A stretch of 40,097 nucleotides of DNA from Rhodothermaceae bacterium Tc-Br11_B2g6_7 (GTDB lineage Bacteria > Bacteroidota > Rhodothermia > Rhodothermales > Salinibacteraceae). The notes beneath the pieces are model-generated. The model worked only from the letters and a program-made list of their open reading frames with translations. It ran no database searches and was not told the origin of the DNA. The translations under genes and the position numbers were made by a program. The number at the start of each line of letters is the position of its first letter. Position 1 is the stretch's first letter. The stretch lies in the NCBI GenBank assembly GCA_001564055.1, contig LKNB01000027.1:1-40097 (forward strand), written 5' to 3'. This document shows positions 1-8,268 of this stretch, one piece after another.

Positions 1-1814
1 AGCGTTTGCGTGCGCTCGCCGTTTAGCCAGGGTGTCACGGGCGCGGTCTGCTCTTCTGTGCGGCCGTCGGCGTAGGTAACCCGCACCGGCGCGGGCATCG
101 GGAGGCGGTCCTCATCCAGGATCGTCACCGTCACCCCATCTGCTGTGGTGTCCACCGCGCCGATGGCATGCTGTAGCGTCCATGTCTCGTAGAAGAGGCC
201 GCGCCAGAACCAGTCGAGGTCCTGGTCCAGCACGTCGTTGAACGTATGAAAAAGGTCGTACGGCTCGGGGTGCTTATAAGCCCAGTGGTTGATGTACGTG
301 CGGAACGCCTCCTGAAAGGCGTCCTGACCCACAAGGCCTCGCAGGGCATGGAGGGCCACCGCTGGTTTACTGTAGCCGGCGATCACGCGGGCCCGGGTGC
401 CGTGGGCATACTCGTCGCCATGGCGCATGGTAGGCTGCTCCAGCCCACTGCCGGCAATCTGATAGTAGGCCTGCCGCAGCGGGTCCCACGCGTCCTGGTC
501 GAAGAAGGCCGCCCGGCCCTCGTTGGTGGCAAACGAGACGGGGCCCTCATCCATCCAGGTGTACGACTTCTCATCCTGGCTTACGATCATTGGAAACCAC
601 ATGTGGGCGATCTCATGATAGGTGACGCCAAACAGCGACGCGTCGGTCCGATTGCCCCCGATGATGGTCATCATGGGATACTCCATCCCGCCGCCCACCA
701 CCCCTTCCACGGCGGTCATGTGCGGCCAGGGATACGGCGTGAAGTATTCCGACAGGTGCTCGATGGCGAACTGAGAAAACTCAGCGGACCGGTCCCAGGA
801 AGCCGCGTCGGGGCGGTAGAGGGCGTGGATCATCGACGTGCCCGCGCCGGTGTCGGCGGTGGTGGCATCCCACACGTAGCGGTCGGAGGCGCCGATGGCC
901 ACGTCGCGCACCTGATCAGCGGCGAAATGCCACGTGAGGGTGCCCGTGTCACTGGTGGCGGTGGATGTGCCGGGTCCGCGTTCGTCTTCCCCGACGATAG
1001 TAACCGTTTTTGACGTAGCGGCTGCGGCATCCAGGCGGTCGCGGACCGTGGCAGGGAGGACCTCGTCCGCATTTTGAAGCTCTCCGGTAGCGGCCACCAG
1101 CCACCCCTCCGGCAGGGTCAGCCGCACGTCGTAGTCGGCGAAGCCCATGTAGAACTCACCGTTGCCCTGATACAGCTCGGCGCGCCAGCCTTCGAGGTCG
1201 TTGTAGACGGCCATCTGTGGGTACCAGTAGCCCAGATAGAAGACCTCGTTGCCGGCCTCCGTGCCCATCCGGGGGGCCTGGCGCGGCACGGTGAATTGCC
1301 AGTCCATGGCAAGCTCCACCGAAGCCCCGGCGGCCAGGGGTTCGGCCAAGTCAATGCGCATCACGGTGCCATCCATGCGGTAGCCCGCCGCGCCACGGCC
1401 GGGCTCCTCCACCAGCGGCTGGCCGTCCACCGCCACACGGCCGATCTGCATGCCGTTGGTCACTTCGACCTCACGGTTTCTGATCATGCCTTCCCGATGC
1501 AGGTTTTGTCGCAGGTGCACATAGAGTTGCGGAAGGGCCTCGGGGGCGTTGTTCTGGTAGGTGATGGTCTGCGTCCCTCGCAGCGTCCGTGTGGCCGGGG
1601 AGAGGGTGGCGTCGATGTCATAGGCGGCCGTGTTGGTCCAGTAGGCCAGCCCTGGCGCTCCGGTGAGGGTGCGTGTCTCCAGGTTCAGCGCCCGCTCAAA
1701 CGCTGGTGGCAGGTCCACCGGGTAGGGCACCGGCCGGTCCTGCTCCTGCGCAGCGAGGGGAGCGGTTAGCAGGAGAAGCGGCAGCAGGAACAGCAGAAGC
1801 AGGCGAGGGTGCAT
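1..1814 (-). CDS. M1 family metallopeptidase, exported (partial, C-terminus beyond left edge)
   Basis: A zinc aminopeptidase of the M1 (gluzincin) family, expected to trim N-terminal residues from peptides outside the cytoplasm. About 604 residues are visible. The protein starts with a hydrophobic signal peptide (residues 1-22, leucine-rich, ending in APLAAQ). The substrate motif GGMEYP is at about residues 375-380 and the zinc motif HEIAH at 400-404, with the third ligand Glu423 exactly 18 residues on (HEXXH-X18-E). A conserved AGYSKP stretch follows near residue 460. The ATG at 1814 is chosen because it directly precedes the signal peptide. The reading frame is still open at base 1, so the stop lies outside the window. 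It is divergent from the tRNA-Leu gene to its right. The GGMEYP variant of GAMEN is common in secreted M1 peptidases of Bacteroidota. The family call is firm; the natural substrate is unknown. Confidence 0.9.
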   Translation of the reverse strand, partial: MHPRLLLLFLLPLLLLTAPLAAQEQDRPVPYPVDLPPAFERALNLETRTLTGAPGLAYWTNTAAYDIDATLSPATRTLRGTQTITYQNNAPEALPQLYVHLRQNLHREGMIRNREVEVTNGMQIGRVAVDGQPLVEEPGRGAAGYRMDGTVMRIDLAEPLAAGASVELAMDWQFTVPRQAPRMGTEAGNEVFYLGYWYPQMAVYNDLEGWRAELYQGNGEFYMGFADYDVRLTLPEGWLVAATGELQNADEVLPATVRDRLDAAAATSKTVTIVGEDERGPGTSTATSDTGTLTWHFAADQVRDVAIGASDRYVWDATTADTGAGTSMIHALYRPDAASWDRSAEFSQFAIEHLSEYFTPYPWPHMTAVEGVVGGGMEYPMMTIIGGNRTDASLFGVTYHEIAHMWFPMIVSQDEKSYTWMDEGPVSFATNEGRAAFFDQDAWDPLRQAYYQIAGSGLEQPTMRHGDEYAHGTRARVIAGYSKPAVALHALRGLVGQDAFQEAFRTYINHWAYKHPEPYDLFHTFNDVLDQDLDWFWRGLFYETWTLQHAIGAVDTTADGVTVTILDEDRLPMPAPVRVTYADGRTEEQTAPVTPWLNGERTQT

Positions 1815-1930
1815 GTGCAAAGGAGGAAGCGGAGGAAAACGACAACAGGGTGCAATACGACAGCCCGGTGCTCCAGTTCGCGCCCCGGCCGTCGGCGCTT
1901 CATGAAACGATGGTGGAGACGGCGGGGGGC

Positions 1931-1960
1931 TTGAACTTGGGGGGTGGCGTCGCATATATT
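1931..1960 (+). promoter_or_regulatory. Promoter of tRNA-Leu
   Basis: TTGAAC (1931-1936) and TATATT (1955-1960) are separated by 18 bases and lie 17 bases before the mature tRNA 5' end. This is a good match to a housekeeping -35/-10 promoter. The call rests on sequence and position only. Confidence 0.55.
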
Positions 1961-1977
1961 GACGCTCGGTATCCGAT

Positions 1978-2061
1978 GCCCTGGTGGCGGAACTGGTAGA
2001 CGCGCAGCATTCAGGATGCTGTGAGCTAACGCTCGTGGAGGTTCGATTCCTCTCCAGGGCA
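1978..2061 (+). tRNA. tRNA-Leu(CAG)
   Basis: A complete class II tRNA. The acceptor arms GCCCTGG (1978-1984) and CCAGGGC (2054-2060) pair fully, with discriminator A at 2061. The anticodon stem CAGCA/TGCTG holds the loop TTCAGGA, giving anticodon CAG for codon CUG. A long variable arm (gagc...gctc) follows, as expected for leucine tRNAs. The T loop is TTCGATT. No CCA end is encoded: the bases after the discriminator are CCG. A strong terminator follows within a few bases. Confidence 0.96.
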
Positions 2062-2066
2062 CCGAC

Positions 2067-2107
2067 AAAGCCCCCTCATGCCGTACTGGCGTGGAGGGGC
2101 TTTTTTT
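2067..2107 (+). terminator. Rho-independent terminator of tRNA-Leu
   Basis: A GC-rich inverted repeat (aaagccccctc at 2067-2077 against gaggggcttt at 2094-2103, with one bulged base) is followed by a run of seven T at 2101-2107. It starts about 6 bases after the tRNA 3' end. Confidence 0.85.
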
Positions 2108-2287
2108 GTTTCGGGCGCTTCGGGCACGTTTGCATGATGCCCCCGCTGGCATGGGCCAGGCAGGGAACCGAGGTTGCGCCATGCCCGGGATGCGTACGGC
2201 GAGCCGGATGGGATGTGCAGGAAAGCCACGAGCTGGCTGCGCGTGCCACGGGCTCTGTGTGCTGCCCGATATCGGGGGAGGTCGGCG

Positions 2288-3319
2288 TCAGGGCCGCCCG
2301 TTCGACGGGGACGTATTCTCCAGCGGAAGCAAGCGGATACCGCCTGAGCTCGTCTGGATGGAGAGGCGAGGCCCGCCGGCGTTGAGGGTGCCCCGCATCT
2401 GGTTGCGACCCTGTTCGCCGTCGACCACCACGGGGAGGTCGGTGCGCACACGGCCCGAGCTGGCCTGTGCGTGGATGTCCAAATTTACATCGGCGGGCAG
2501 ATAGACGCGTACGGAGCCGCTGGACGCCCGGATGTGGGAATCCGCAGCGGGCTGTGCCGTGAGCGAGGCCGTGATACTCCCGCTGGAGGCCCGGGCGTCG
2601 ATGGCGCCGGCCACGCCCTGCAGCGTGATGCGGCCGCTGCTGGAACGGACGCTCACCGGCCCGTCCACTGCGCCAATCTCCATGCTGCCGCTGGACGTGC
2701 GCGCATCCACCGCCTGCGTGGCCCCGCCAATCCGCAGACGCCCACTGGAGGCCCGGGCGTCTACGGTCCCATTGATGCGGCCAATGCTCTGCGAGCCGCT
2801 GGACGACCGCGTCTGTACCCGGCCCGTCAGGTCGGCCACGTCAATGCGGCCGGAGCTTGTGGCGAGGTCCACATCAAATACTGCTGGCACCTCCACCATA
2901 AAGGCCACCGACCGGTTGCTGGAGCCAAACCAGGACGAGAACCAGCCCGACTCCCGGCGCTCGCCTTCCACCCGCACGGTGTTGCCCTCCTGCGCGAACG
3001 AAACCGTGTACCAGTCGGCCGCCCGGTCCTCAATGATGGCCTGCACCCTCACTGTGCTGTTGTCTCCCGGCTGCACCCGGATGTTGGCCATCTGGCCTGA
3101 CAGATCAAGTAGGCCGCCAGGCGCTACGTCAAACGTACGCGTGAGCGTGTCGGATACCGCGGGTGAAGCTGTGGCTGAGGTCGTGCCCGGGACGTTCGGC
3201 GTGGCGGACCTCAAGCCCAGGAAAGCGATCAGCAGCAGGAGAAGGGTTAGAAGCCGGAGTAGAGCTTCGCGGCGGGCGCCAGGAAGGGCGAGTGGTGAGG
3301 AGAGCATCCGTGGATCCAT
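2288..3319 (-). CDS. DUF4097-type beta-strand repeat protein, membrane-anchored or exported
   Basis: 343 residues. A hydrophobic segment at about residues 20-37 (leucine-rich) is a signal peptide or single anchor. From about residue 60 the protein is a series of short beta-type repeats in which the triplet SSG recurs nine times at roughly 20-residue spacing (for example TSSGRI, ASSGRL, TSSGSM, ASSGSV). This pattern is typical of the DUF4097 family, whose members form a right-handed beta-helix-like fold and often sit near anti-sigma or PspC-type envelope genes. No such partner is present here. The function is unknown; an adhesin or envelope structural role is only a guess. An internal ATG at residue 5 is an equally possible start, and no Shine-Dalgarno sequence helps to decide. 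Confidence 0.8.
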   Translation of the reverse strand: MDPRMLSSPLALPGARREALLRLLTLLLLLIAFLGLRSATPNVPGTTSATASPAVSDTLTRTFDVAPGGLLDLSGQMANIRVQPGDNSTVRVQAIIEDRAADWYTVSFAQEGNTVRVEGERRESGWFSSWFGSSNRSVAFMVEVPAVFDVDLATSSGRIDVADLTGRVQTRSSSGSQSIGRINGTVDARASSGRLRIGGATQAVDARTSSGSMEIGAVDGPVSVRSSSGRITLQGVAGAIDARASSGSITASLTAQPAADSHIRASSGSVRVYLPADVNLDIHAQASSGRVRTDLPVVVDGEQGRNQMRGTLNAGGPRLSIQTSSGGIRLLPLENTSPSNGRP

Positions 3320-3633
3320 GGGTGGTGGGAGGATAGGAGAGAGACATGTAGCGTGGCAGAACGCCCCATGGATGCTGTTCGAAGGCGCGATGAAATAGTT
3401 TCAGTCCGGCGCACTGGTCATAGATGTTCAGTACGTGGGGGAGCGGCATGCCCTTTGCTCGCAAATCTCCGCGGTTACAGGTCACCGCAATTGTACCGTG
3501 CTCACGTAAGGCATTCCATTACGCAAGGTGCAGTTGTACCCATGCGGCACCGGGGGGAACGAAGGGGGTATGAATTGTCGATACATCACTGTATGTATAA
3601 CTCTGTGCTCCACCGCTGATACAAGCTCCGCGC
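3320..3633. other. Divergent intergenic region with a short hairpin
   Basis: This 314-base gap lies between the DUF4097 gene (minus) and the sensor kinase gene (plus), so it should carry promoters for both. An inverted repeat ATACAT (3581-3586) / ATGTAT (3593-3598) sits about 36 bases before the kinase start and could be an operator. I see no convincing gene: the open frames here lack family features and end without a domain. Confidence 0.4.
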
Positions 3634-6375
3634 ATGACCTATTCGAACGCCCGACCGTCACCCATGGCTATGCTCCGCGACCATACGCGGCTGGCCACGC
3701 TTCAGCCCTACCATACGGTAGGCATGGCACCGGAGCCTGCGTTTGAACGGATTGCCCGGCTGGCGGCACAATGTACCGGTGCCCCGTTTGCACTCGTGAC
3801 GTTGATAGACGAAGCGACGGTATGGTGTAAGGCGCACGTGGGACTGGAGGTGACGTCCATGCCGGCCGAGGAGTCGTTCTGTGCCCACACCCTTGCGGAT
3901 GCCGAGGTGCTGGTCGTCGAGGATGCTACCGCGGACCCCCGGTTTTCTGCGCTGCCGCTGGTTACCGACGCTCCCGGCGTGCGCTTCTATGCCGGAGCGC
4001 CGCTCGTTGCCGCTAATGGCGCGGTCCTGGGGGCGCTCTGTGTTATGGATGCGGAGCCGCGCCGCCTGTCAGCCGCTGACGAGGCGGCGCTGCAGGATTT
4101 CGCTGCGCTGGTGATGGATGAATTGAACTTGCACCGACGTGATCGCGCGCGCGGAAAGATGCTCGAAAGCATCACCGATGCGTTTTACGCACTCGATGCA
4201 AATGGGCGTTTTACGTTTCTAAACAAAGAAGCCGAGCGTCTCCTGCAGCGCCCCCGGGAGGACCTCCTCGGGGCTTATGTCTGGGCGGCGTTCCCTGAGG
4301 CCGAACCCCTGCTTCGCCCAGCGTATGAGGAGGCTGTAGCGCAAGGAGAGCCCCAGCAGATCACCATCTTCTATCCACCCCTGCACACGTGGTTTAAGGT
4401 TAAAGCTTTTCCGTACAAGGACGGGCTTTCTGTCTACTTTGAGGATGTTACCGAGGCCGAGGAGGCCCGCCGCTGGCAGGCCGAACAGGAGGTGCGGCTG
4501 GAGCGCAAGCACAACCTGCTGCACCAAACCCAGCGCCTGGCCGGCGCCTGGCAGGTAAACCTTGAATCGAACACGGTGGAGTGGTCAGAGGAAGTCTATC
4601 GCATCCATGAGCTATCCCCCGACACCCAGATCACCGTCGACCAGGCTATTGGGTTCTACACCGAGGAGGCGCGGGCCATACTTCAAGAGGCGTTTGCTGC
4701 ATGCATAGAACGGGGGGAGACGTATGATCTGGAGCTCCCCATCACTACGGCCACCGGCCGGCCACGGTGGGTACGGACCGTCGGCGGGCCTATTGTGGAG
4801 GCGGAAAACAAGATTCGCATGGTAGGGGGCGCTGTTCAGGACGTGACGGTGCGCTATGAGAGCCAGCGTCGACTCAGAGCCAGCGAAGCCCGTCTGCGGG
4901 GCATCGCCGACAGCATGCCGGGCATCATTTTCCAGTACGTGACCGGGGACGAGACGGGCCTGGGGGAGCTGGTTGTCTTTGGCCAGGCGCGCAACATATT
5001 GGGCTATCCTCCAGAGGTAGATGATCTCAACGCCTGGATCAAAAGCCGCATTCCTGAGCCGTATCGGACCGCGCACGACGAGCGGGGGCGGCATGCGCTC
5101 AAAACGTTGGCACCGTGGCACTCCGAGTTTCCGTTTGACCATCCCGACGGCACCCGCCTCTGGTTGCAGGGCACCGCCATGCCGGTCGAAACGGACGAGG
5201 GGGTGGTGTTCAATGGGGTGATGATTGACATCACCCAGCGGAAGAACGAAGAGCATGCCCGGGAAGCAATGCGGGAGCGGATGCAACTGGCCCTTGATCG
5301 CACGCGGGCCGTCGTGTTTGATCTGGACCTCACCACAGGGACAGCTTCACGGACGGGGGCTATACAGGACGTATATCAGGTTGACCCGGCCGATCTTTCC
5401 TCGGGCCGGTCGTTCTACGAGACCGTCATTCACCCTGACGATCAGCAGCGTGTGCGTGCCAAGGCAGACGCGCTGAGGCAGGGAACGATCGAGGCCATGC
5501 AGGTCGAGTTTCGCACCCACCCGGCCAACGGACCGGTGCAGTGGGTGCGTGAGGATGTGTCCCGTGTACCAGCCAGCAAGGGGCGCGGCCCGCGGATTAT
5601 CGGGATTGGGTATGAGATCACCGAGCAAAAAGCGGCGGAGGAGGCGCTACGCGCGGCGAAAGAAGAGGCTGAAACGCTCAATCGGCTCAAGACGGCCCTG
5701 CTCACCAACATGAGCCACGAAATCCGCACGCCGCTCACCGGCATCATCGGGTATGCGGAGTTGCTGGATGACGTCGATCCGGGCCCTGAGGCCGCCGAAT
5801 TTGCCCGGGCCATCAACCGGTCGGGCCAGCGCCTGCTACGCACGCTGTCGTCACTGCTCGACCTATCGCAGTTAGAGGCTGGCGCCATAGCGCTGGGGGC
5901 GACCAGATTCGACGCCCGCGCAAGCATCCAGGCGGTGCAGGAAGATCTGCAGGTGCGGGCGGCCGGGAAGGGACTACAACTCAGCGTGGTCCTTCCCGAA
6001 CATCCGGTGGAGGTGCGTACCGACCGTAACGCGCTGCACCGGATCCTGACCAACCTCCTGTCCAATGCGGTGAAGTTCACGTCCGAGGGTTCGGTCACGG
6101 TGGAGCTTGAGACCTCATCCGATGACATGCTGGTGCACGTGCACGATACGGGGGTAGGGATCGACGAGGCGTTTCTGCCGCGTCTCTTTGTACCGTTTGC
6201 GCAGGAGTCAGACGGGCTGCATCGGAATTTTGAAGGGTCTGGGCTGGGCCTGTCGATTACGCACCAGTTGGTAGGGTTGCTGGGAGGTACCATTGACGTA
6301 GCTTCGGAGAAAGGAGTAGGGACTACCTTTACCGTGCGGCTACCGCGTCGTATGCCACAGCACAACGCAGCGTAA
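3634..6375 (+). CDS. GAF/multi-PAS sensor histidine kinase
   Basis: 913 residues, soluble: no transmembrane segment is seen. The domain order read from the sequence is GAF (about 30-170, with the SFCAHTL and GALCVMD motifs), four PAS/PAC units (about 173-280, 295-412, 415-540, 545-670), then a HisKA dimerisation domain with the phospho-acceptor His695 in SHEIRTPL and a HATPase domain. The ATPase shows the N box (LTNLLSNAVKF, Asn811), G1 box (DTGVG, Asp838), F box (FVPFAQ) and G2 box (GSGLGL, 868-873), so it should be an active kinase. It should autophosphorylate and pass phosphate to a response regulator, but neither a receiver domain nor a regulator gene is nearby, so it is an orphan kinase here. 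Such cytoplasmic GAF/PAS kinases often sense light, redox state or small ligands; the signal cannot be told from sequence. An internal ATG at 3664 is an alternative start. Confidence 0.92.
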   Translation: MTYSNARPSPMAMLRDHTRLATLQPYHTVGMAPEPAFERIARLAAQCTGAPFALVTLIDEATVWCKAHVGLEVTSMPAEESFCAHTLADAEVLVVEDATADPRFSALPLVTDAPGVRFYAGAPLVAANGAVLGALCVMDAEPRRLSAADEAALQDFAALVMDELNLHRRDRARGKMLESITDAFYALDANGRFTFLNKEAERLLQRPREDLLGAYVWAAFPEAEPLLRPAYEEAVAQGEPQQITIFYPPLHTWFKVKAFPYKDGLSVYFEDVTEAEEARRWQAEQEVRLERKHNLLHQTQRLAGAWQVNLESNTVEWSEEVYRIHELSPDTQITVDQAIGFYTEEARAILQEAFAACIERGETYDLELPITTATGRPRWVRTVGGPIVEAENKIRMVGGAVQDVTVRYESQRRLRASEARLRGIADSMPGIIFQYVTGDETGLGELVVFGQARNILGYPPEVDDLNAWIKSRIPEPYRTAHDERGRHALKTLAPWHSEFPFDHPDGTRLWLQGTAMPVETDEGVVFNGVMIDITQRKNEEHAREAMRERMQLALDRTRAVVFDLDLTTGTASRTGAIQDVYQVDPADLSSGRSFYETVIHPDDQQRVRAKADALRQGTIEAMQVEFRTHPANGPVQWVREDVSRVPASKGRGPRIIGIGYEITEQKAAEEALRAAKEEAETLNRLKTALLTNMSHEIRTPLTGIIGYAELLDDVDPGPEAAEFARAINRSGQRLLRTLSSLLDLSQLEAGAIALGATRFDARASIQAVQEDLQVRAAGKGLQLSVVLPEHPVEVRTDRNALHRILTNLLSNAVKFTSEGSVTVELETSSDDMLVHVHDTGVGIDEAFLPRLFVPFAQESDGLHRNFEGSGLGLSITHQLVGLLGGTIDVASEKGVGTTFTVRLPRRMPQHNAA

Positions 6376-6532
6376 GCCAAAAAGGCATGCCTGTTGCGCT
6401 ATGTAGGGATGCATAGCATGGAGGGGCTGGGCTGGCGCACAGCGCAGGCGGTGTGCCGTCTAAACCAGCAAGTTGCCCACTATCCTCCACGCTGCGTTCA
6501 CGATAGCACACGTATTTGGCCGGGGGTATCGC

Positions 6533-7570
6533 ATGAAAAAGCACCGACAATGGATTGCCACATGGGGCATCGCAGCGCTGCTGCTTATCGCACCGGGGTG
6601 GGGCGGTCAGGTGCTGCCTACCGCACAGGCAGAGGCCTTGCAGCAGTCGCGCGAGCGGACAGGGCAGGACCGCAATCGCTCAAGCGATGCTCGACAGCGC
6701 AGCACGCAGCGTCAGGCACGGACGCAACGTCGCAGTGATTCCCGAACGCAGGAGCGTCGCCAGGCGCGCACACAGAGCCGCAGCGAAGCGCGCACACAGG
6801 AAAGTCGTCAAGCGCGGTCGCAGAATCGCAGCGATGCTCGGACGCAGGAGCGTCGGCAGGCCCGCACCCAGAACCGGAGTGAAGCCCGGACGCAAGACCG
6901 TCGGCCGTCCCGCACGCAAAACCGCAGCGAGGCGCGGACGCAGCAGCGCGGTCGGGATGCGCGGGCAGCCCAGCGGGGGAGTCGGGATCGCGCCCAGTCC
7001 TCACGTGGCCAGGCGACCACCGGACGATCGGCCCGCAGTACGCCACGTAGCCGCACGGGTCAGCGCAGCAGTTCCTCAGCGCCGCGAGCAACCAACCGCG
7101 GGGTAACATCGCCTCGGGGATCAGCGGCGCCGGCTCGGCGGTCGTCGCGCGTCGTCGTGCCCCGCCGCCCTGCCCCCCCGCCCCCGCGCGTGGTTCAGTA
7201 CACCACGTTGCGACCCCGGAAGGCATACTTTTCGTCGTTCAACCTCAGCATTTACATCAACCGGGTGATTACGCAGCGGCCACGCGTCATCGTGCGGACG
7301 TTTGATCAGCGCGCCTTTGCCTACGAGATCGGGCAGGAGTTCGTGCGCGACTTCCTTCCGCGCAACGCCCGCGTGCGCTTCCCACGTTTCCGGCCGAACA
7401 GCCGCTCCCTGGTTGTGGAATACCTTGGCGCCGGGGAGTATTTCATTGCTGGCACGATGCGCGTCCGGGAGCCGGGCTTCCGCGGCTGGCTACGCGAGGA
7501 CTTTGAGTTGGTCATCAAGGACCGGCGGGGCGGCTGGGAGCTCTTGGAGATCTTCCTGGAGAGCTATTAG
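6533..7570 (+). CDS. Exported arginine-rich repeat protein of unknown function
   Basis: 345 residues. The ATG at 6533 is chosen because it is followed by a clear signal peptide (MKKHRQW, then a hydrophobic stretch, ending near AQAEA at about residue 33) and preceded by a GGGGG stretch. An in-frame upstream ATG at 6473 would bury the signal peptide. Residues 61-140 are five tandem 16-residue repeats rich in Arg, Gln and Ser, of the type QARTQNRSEARTQDRR. A low-complexity Arg/Ser/Pro linker follows to about residue 215. The last 130 residues are a more ordinary, folded-looking region (VVQYTTLRP to the C-terminal EIFLESY) with many aromatic and basic residues. I do not recognise the C-terminal domain. 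The very high positive charge could serve binding to an anionic surface polymer, nucleic acid or the cell wall; that is inference. Confidence 0.75.
   Translation: MKKHRQWIATWGIAALLLIAPGWGGQVLPTAQAEALQQSRERTGQDRNRSSDARQRSTQRQARTQRRSDSRTQERRQARTQSRSEARTQESRQARSQNRSDARTQERRQARTQNRSEARTQDRRPSRTQNRSEARTQQRGRDARAAQRGSRDRAQSSRGQATTGRSARSTPRSRTGQRSSSSAPRATNRGVTSPRGSAAPARRSSRVVVPRRPAPPPPRVVQYTTLRPRKAYFSSFNLSIYINRVITQRPRVIVRTFDQRAFAYEIGQEFVRDFLPRNARVRFPRFRPNSRSLVVEYLGAGEYFIAGTMRVREPGFRGWLREDFELVIKDRRGGWELLEIFLESY
6713..6952 (+). repeat. Five tandem 48-bp coding repeats
   Basis: Five in-frame units of 48 bp (16 codons) with no spacer. The encoded units all follow the plan xxRxQxRSxxRTQxRx. The DNA copies differ from each other at many third positions, so the array is diverged rather than recently expanded. 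It codes for the Arg/Gln-rich part of the exported protein. Confidence 0.85.
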
Positions 7571-7600
7571 CTTCACACACATCCGCGTACTACGGGGCGG

Positions 7601-8065
7601 TCAGGCATCCGGCAGGGTGTAGGCCGCCCCGTACGCGTGGCCCTCATCATCTACCACGATGGACTCTTTACCGGGTACGATGTCCGTGTTCTGCGCGGTC
7701 GTGCAGATCCAGCCCTCCGCCACTCGCCGTGCGACGAAAACAAAGATGCCCGTCCGGGGGCTGGCCGTCGTGCTGTCGGGCGCGTACTGCCCCGTGATCC
7801 GCCAGCGGGCATGCACGGTCGCCACCTCCTCCGTCACATACGGCACCTTCACCCGCTCCATCGTCACCGATGAATCGCGAAAGAACGTCTGAAGCCCGAT
7901 CGCATGCGCCTGCCGGATGCGTGCGCGACGTTCCCACCACAGGCCCACGACGTTGACGAAGTCGGCGTCGTCCGTAAACAGGGCCGCGATGCCCTCCGCG
8001 TCGCCGCGGTTCCACGCTACCGCGAAGCGCTCGGGAATCTGCTCAGGGAAGGGCGGGAGCATCAT
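7601..8065 (-). CDS. SgcJ/EcaC-type SnoaL-like protein (NTF2 fold)
   Basis: About 154 residues. The sequence pattern (IPERFAVAWNRGDAEGIAALFTDDADFVN near the start, then VHARWRITGQ, then a C-terminal TAQNTDI) matches small NTF2-like alpha+beta-barrel proteins of the SgcJ/EcaC group. Members are often annotated as oxidoreductases or hydrolases, but their activity is mostly unproven. The frame is open further upstream to 8152, but that extension has no family similarity, so I start at the ATG pair at 8065/8062. The gene converges on the arginine-rich protein gene, with only about 30 bases between the two stops and no clear terminator. Confidence 0.75.
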   Translation of the reverse strand: MMLPPFPEQIPERFAVAWNRGDAEGIAALFTDDADFVNVVGLWWERRARIRQAHAIGLQTFFRDSSVTMERVKVPYVTEEVATVHARWRITGQYAPDSTTASPRTGIFVFVARRVAEGWICTTAQNTDIVPGKESIVVDDEGHAYGAAYTLPDA

Positions 8066-8268
8066 GGGCCACACGAAAAAGGATGAAAACCAGTCGAAGC
8101 AAACAGTTGGGCTCGCGACAAACGATGGCATAGTACGGACCCGGGGCGACACAAATGTTATGCTCCTGCTAATCCGGCCTAACAGCCGTTCGGCGCGTGG
8201 TATGTGTTCTGTTGAACGGCTATCTTCACTCTGATATTTACAATGCTCCCCTGACGCACCCGGCCTAT

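Noticed and set aside
246-1013. Long plus-strand open frame opposite the M1 peptidase
   Set aside because: It is antisense to a gene with an intact zinc site and signal peptide; long antisense frames are expected in GC-rich DNA, and its protein has no family features.
3353-3619. 88-residue open frame before the sensor kinase
   Set aside because: No signal peptide, domain or start context; it lies in a divergent promoter region.
6383-6392. AGGCATGCCT after the sensor kinase as a terminator
   Set aside because: It is a loopless palindrome without a following T run and cannot form a normal terminator hairpin.
6713-6952. Tandem repeats as a possible CRISPR array
   Set aside because: The 48-bp units are adjacent without spacers and keep the reading frame of an exported protein.
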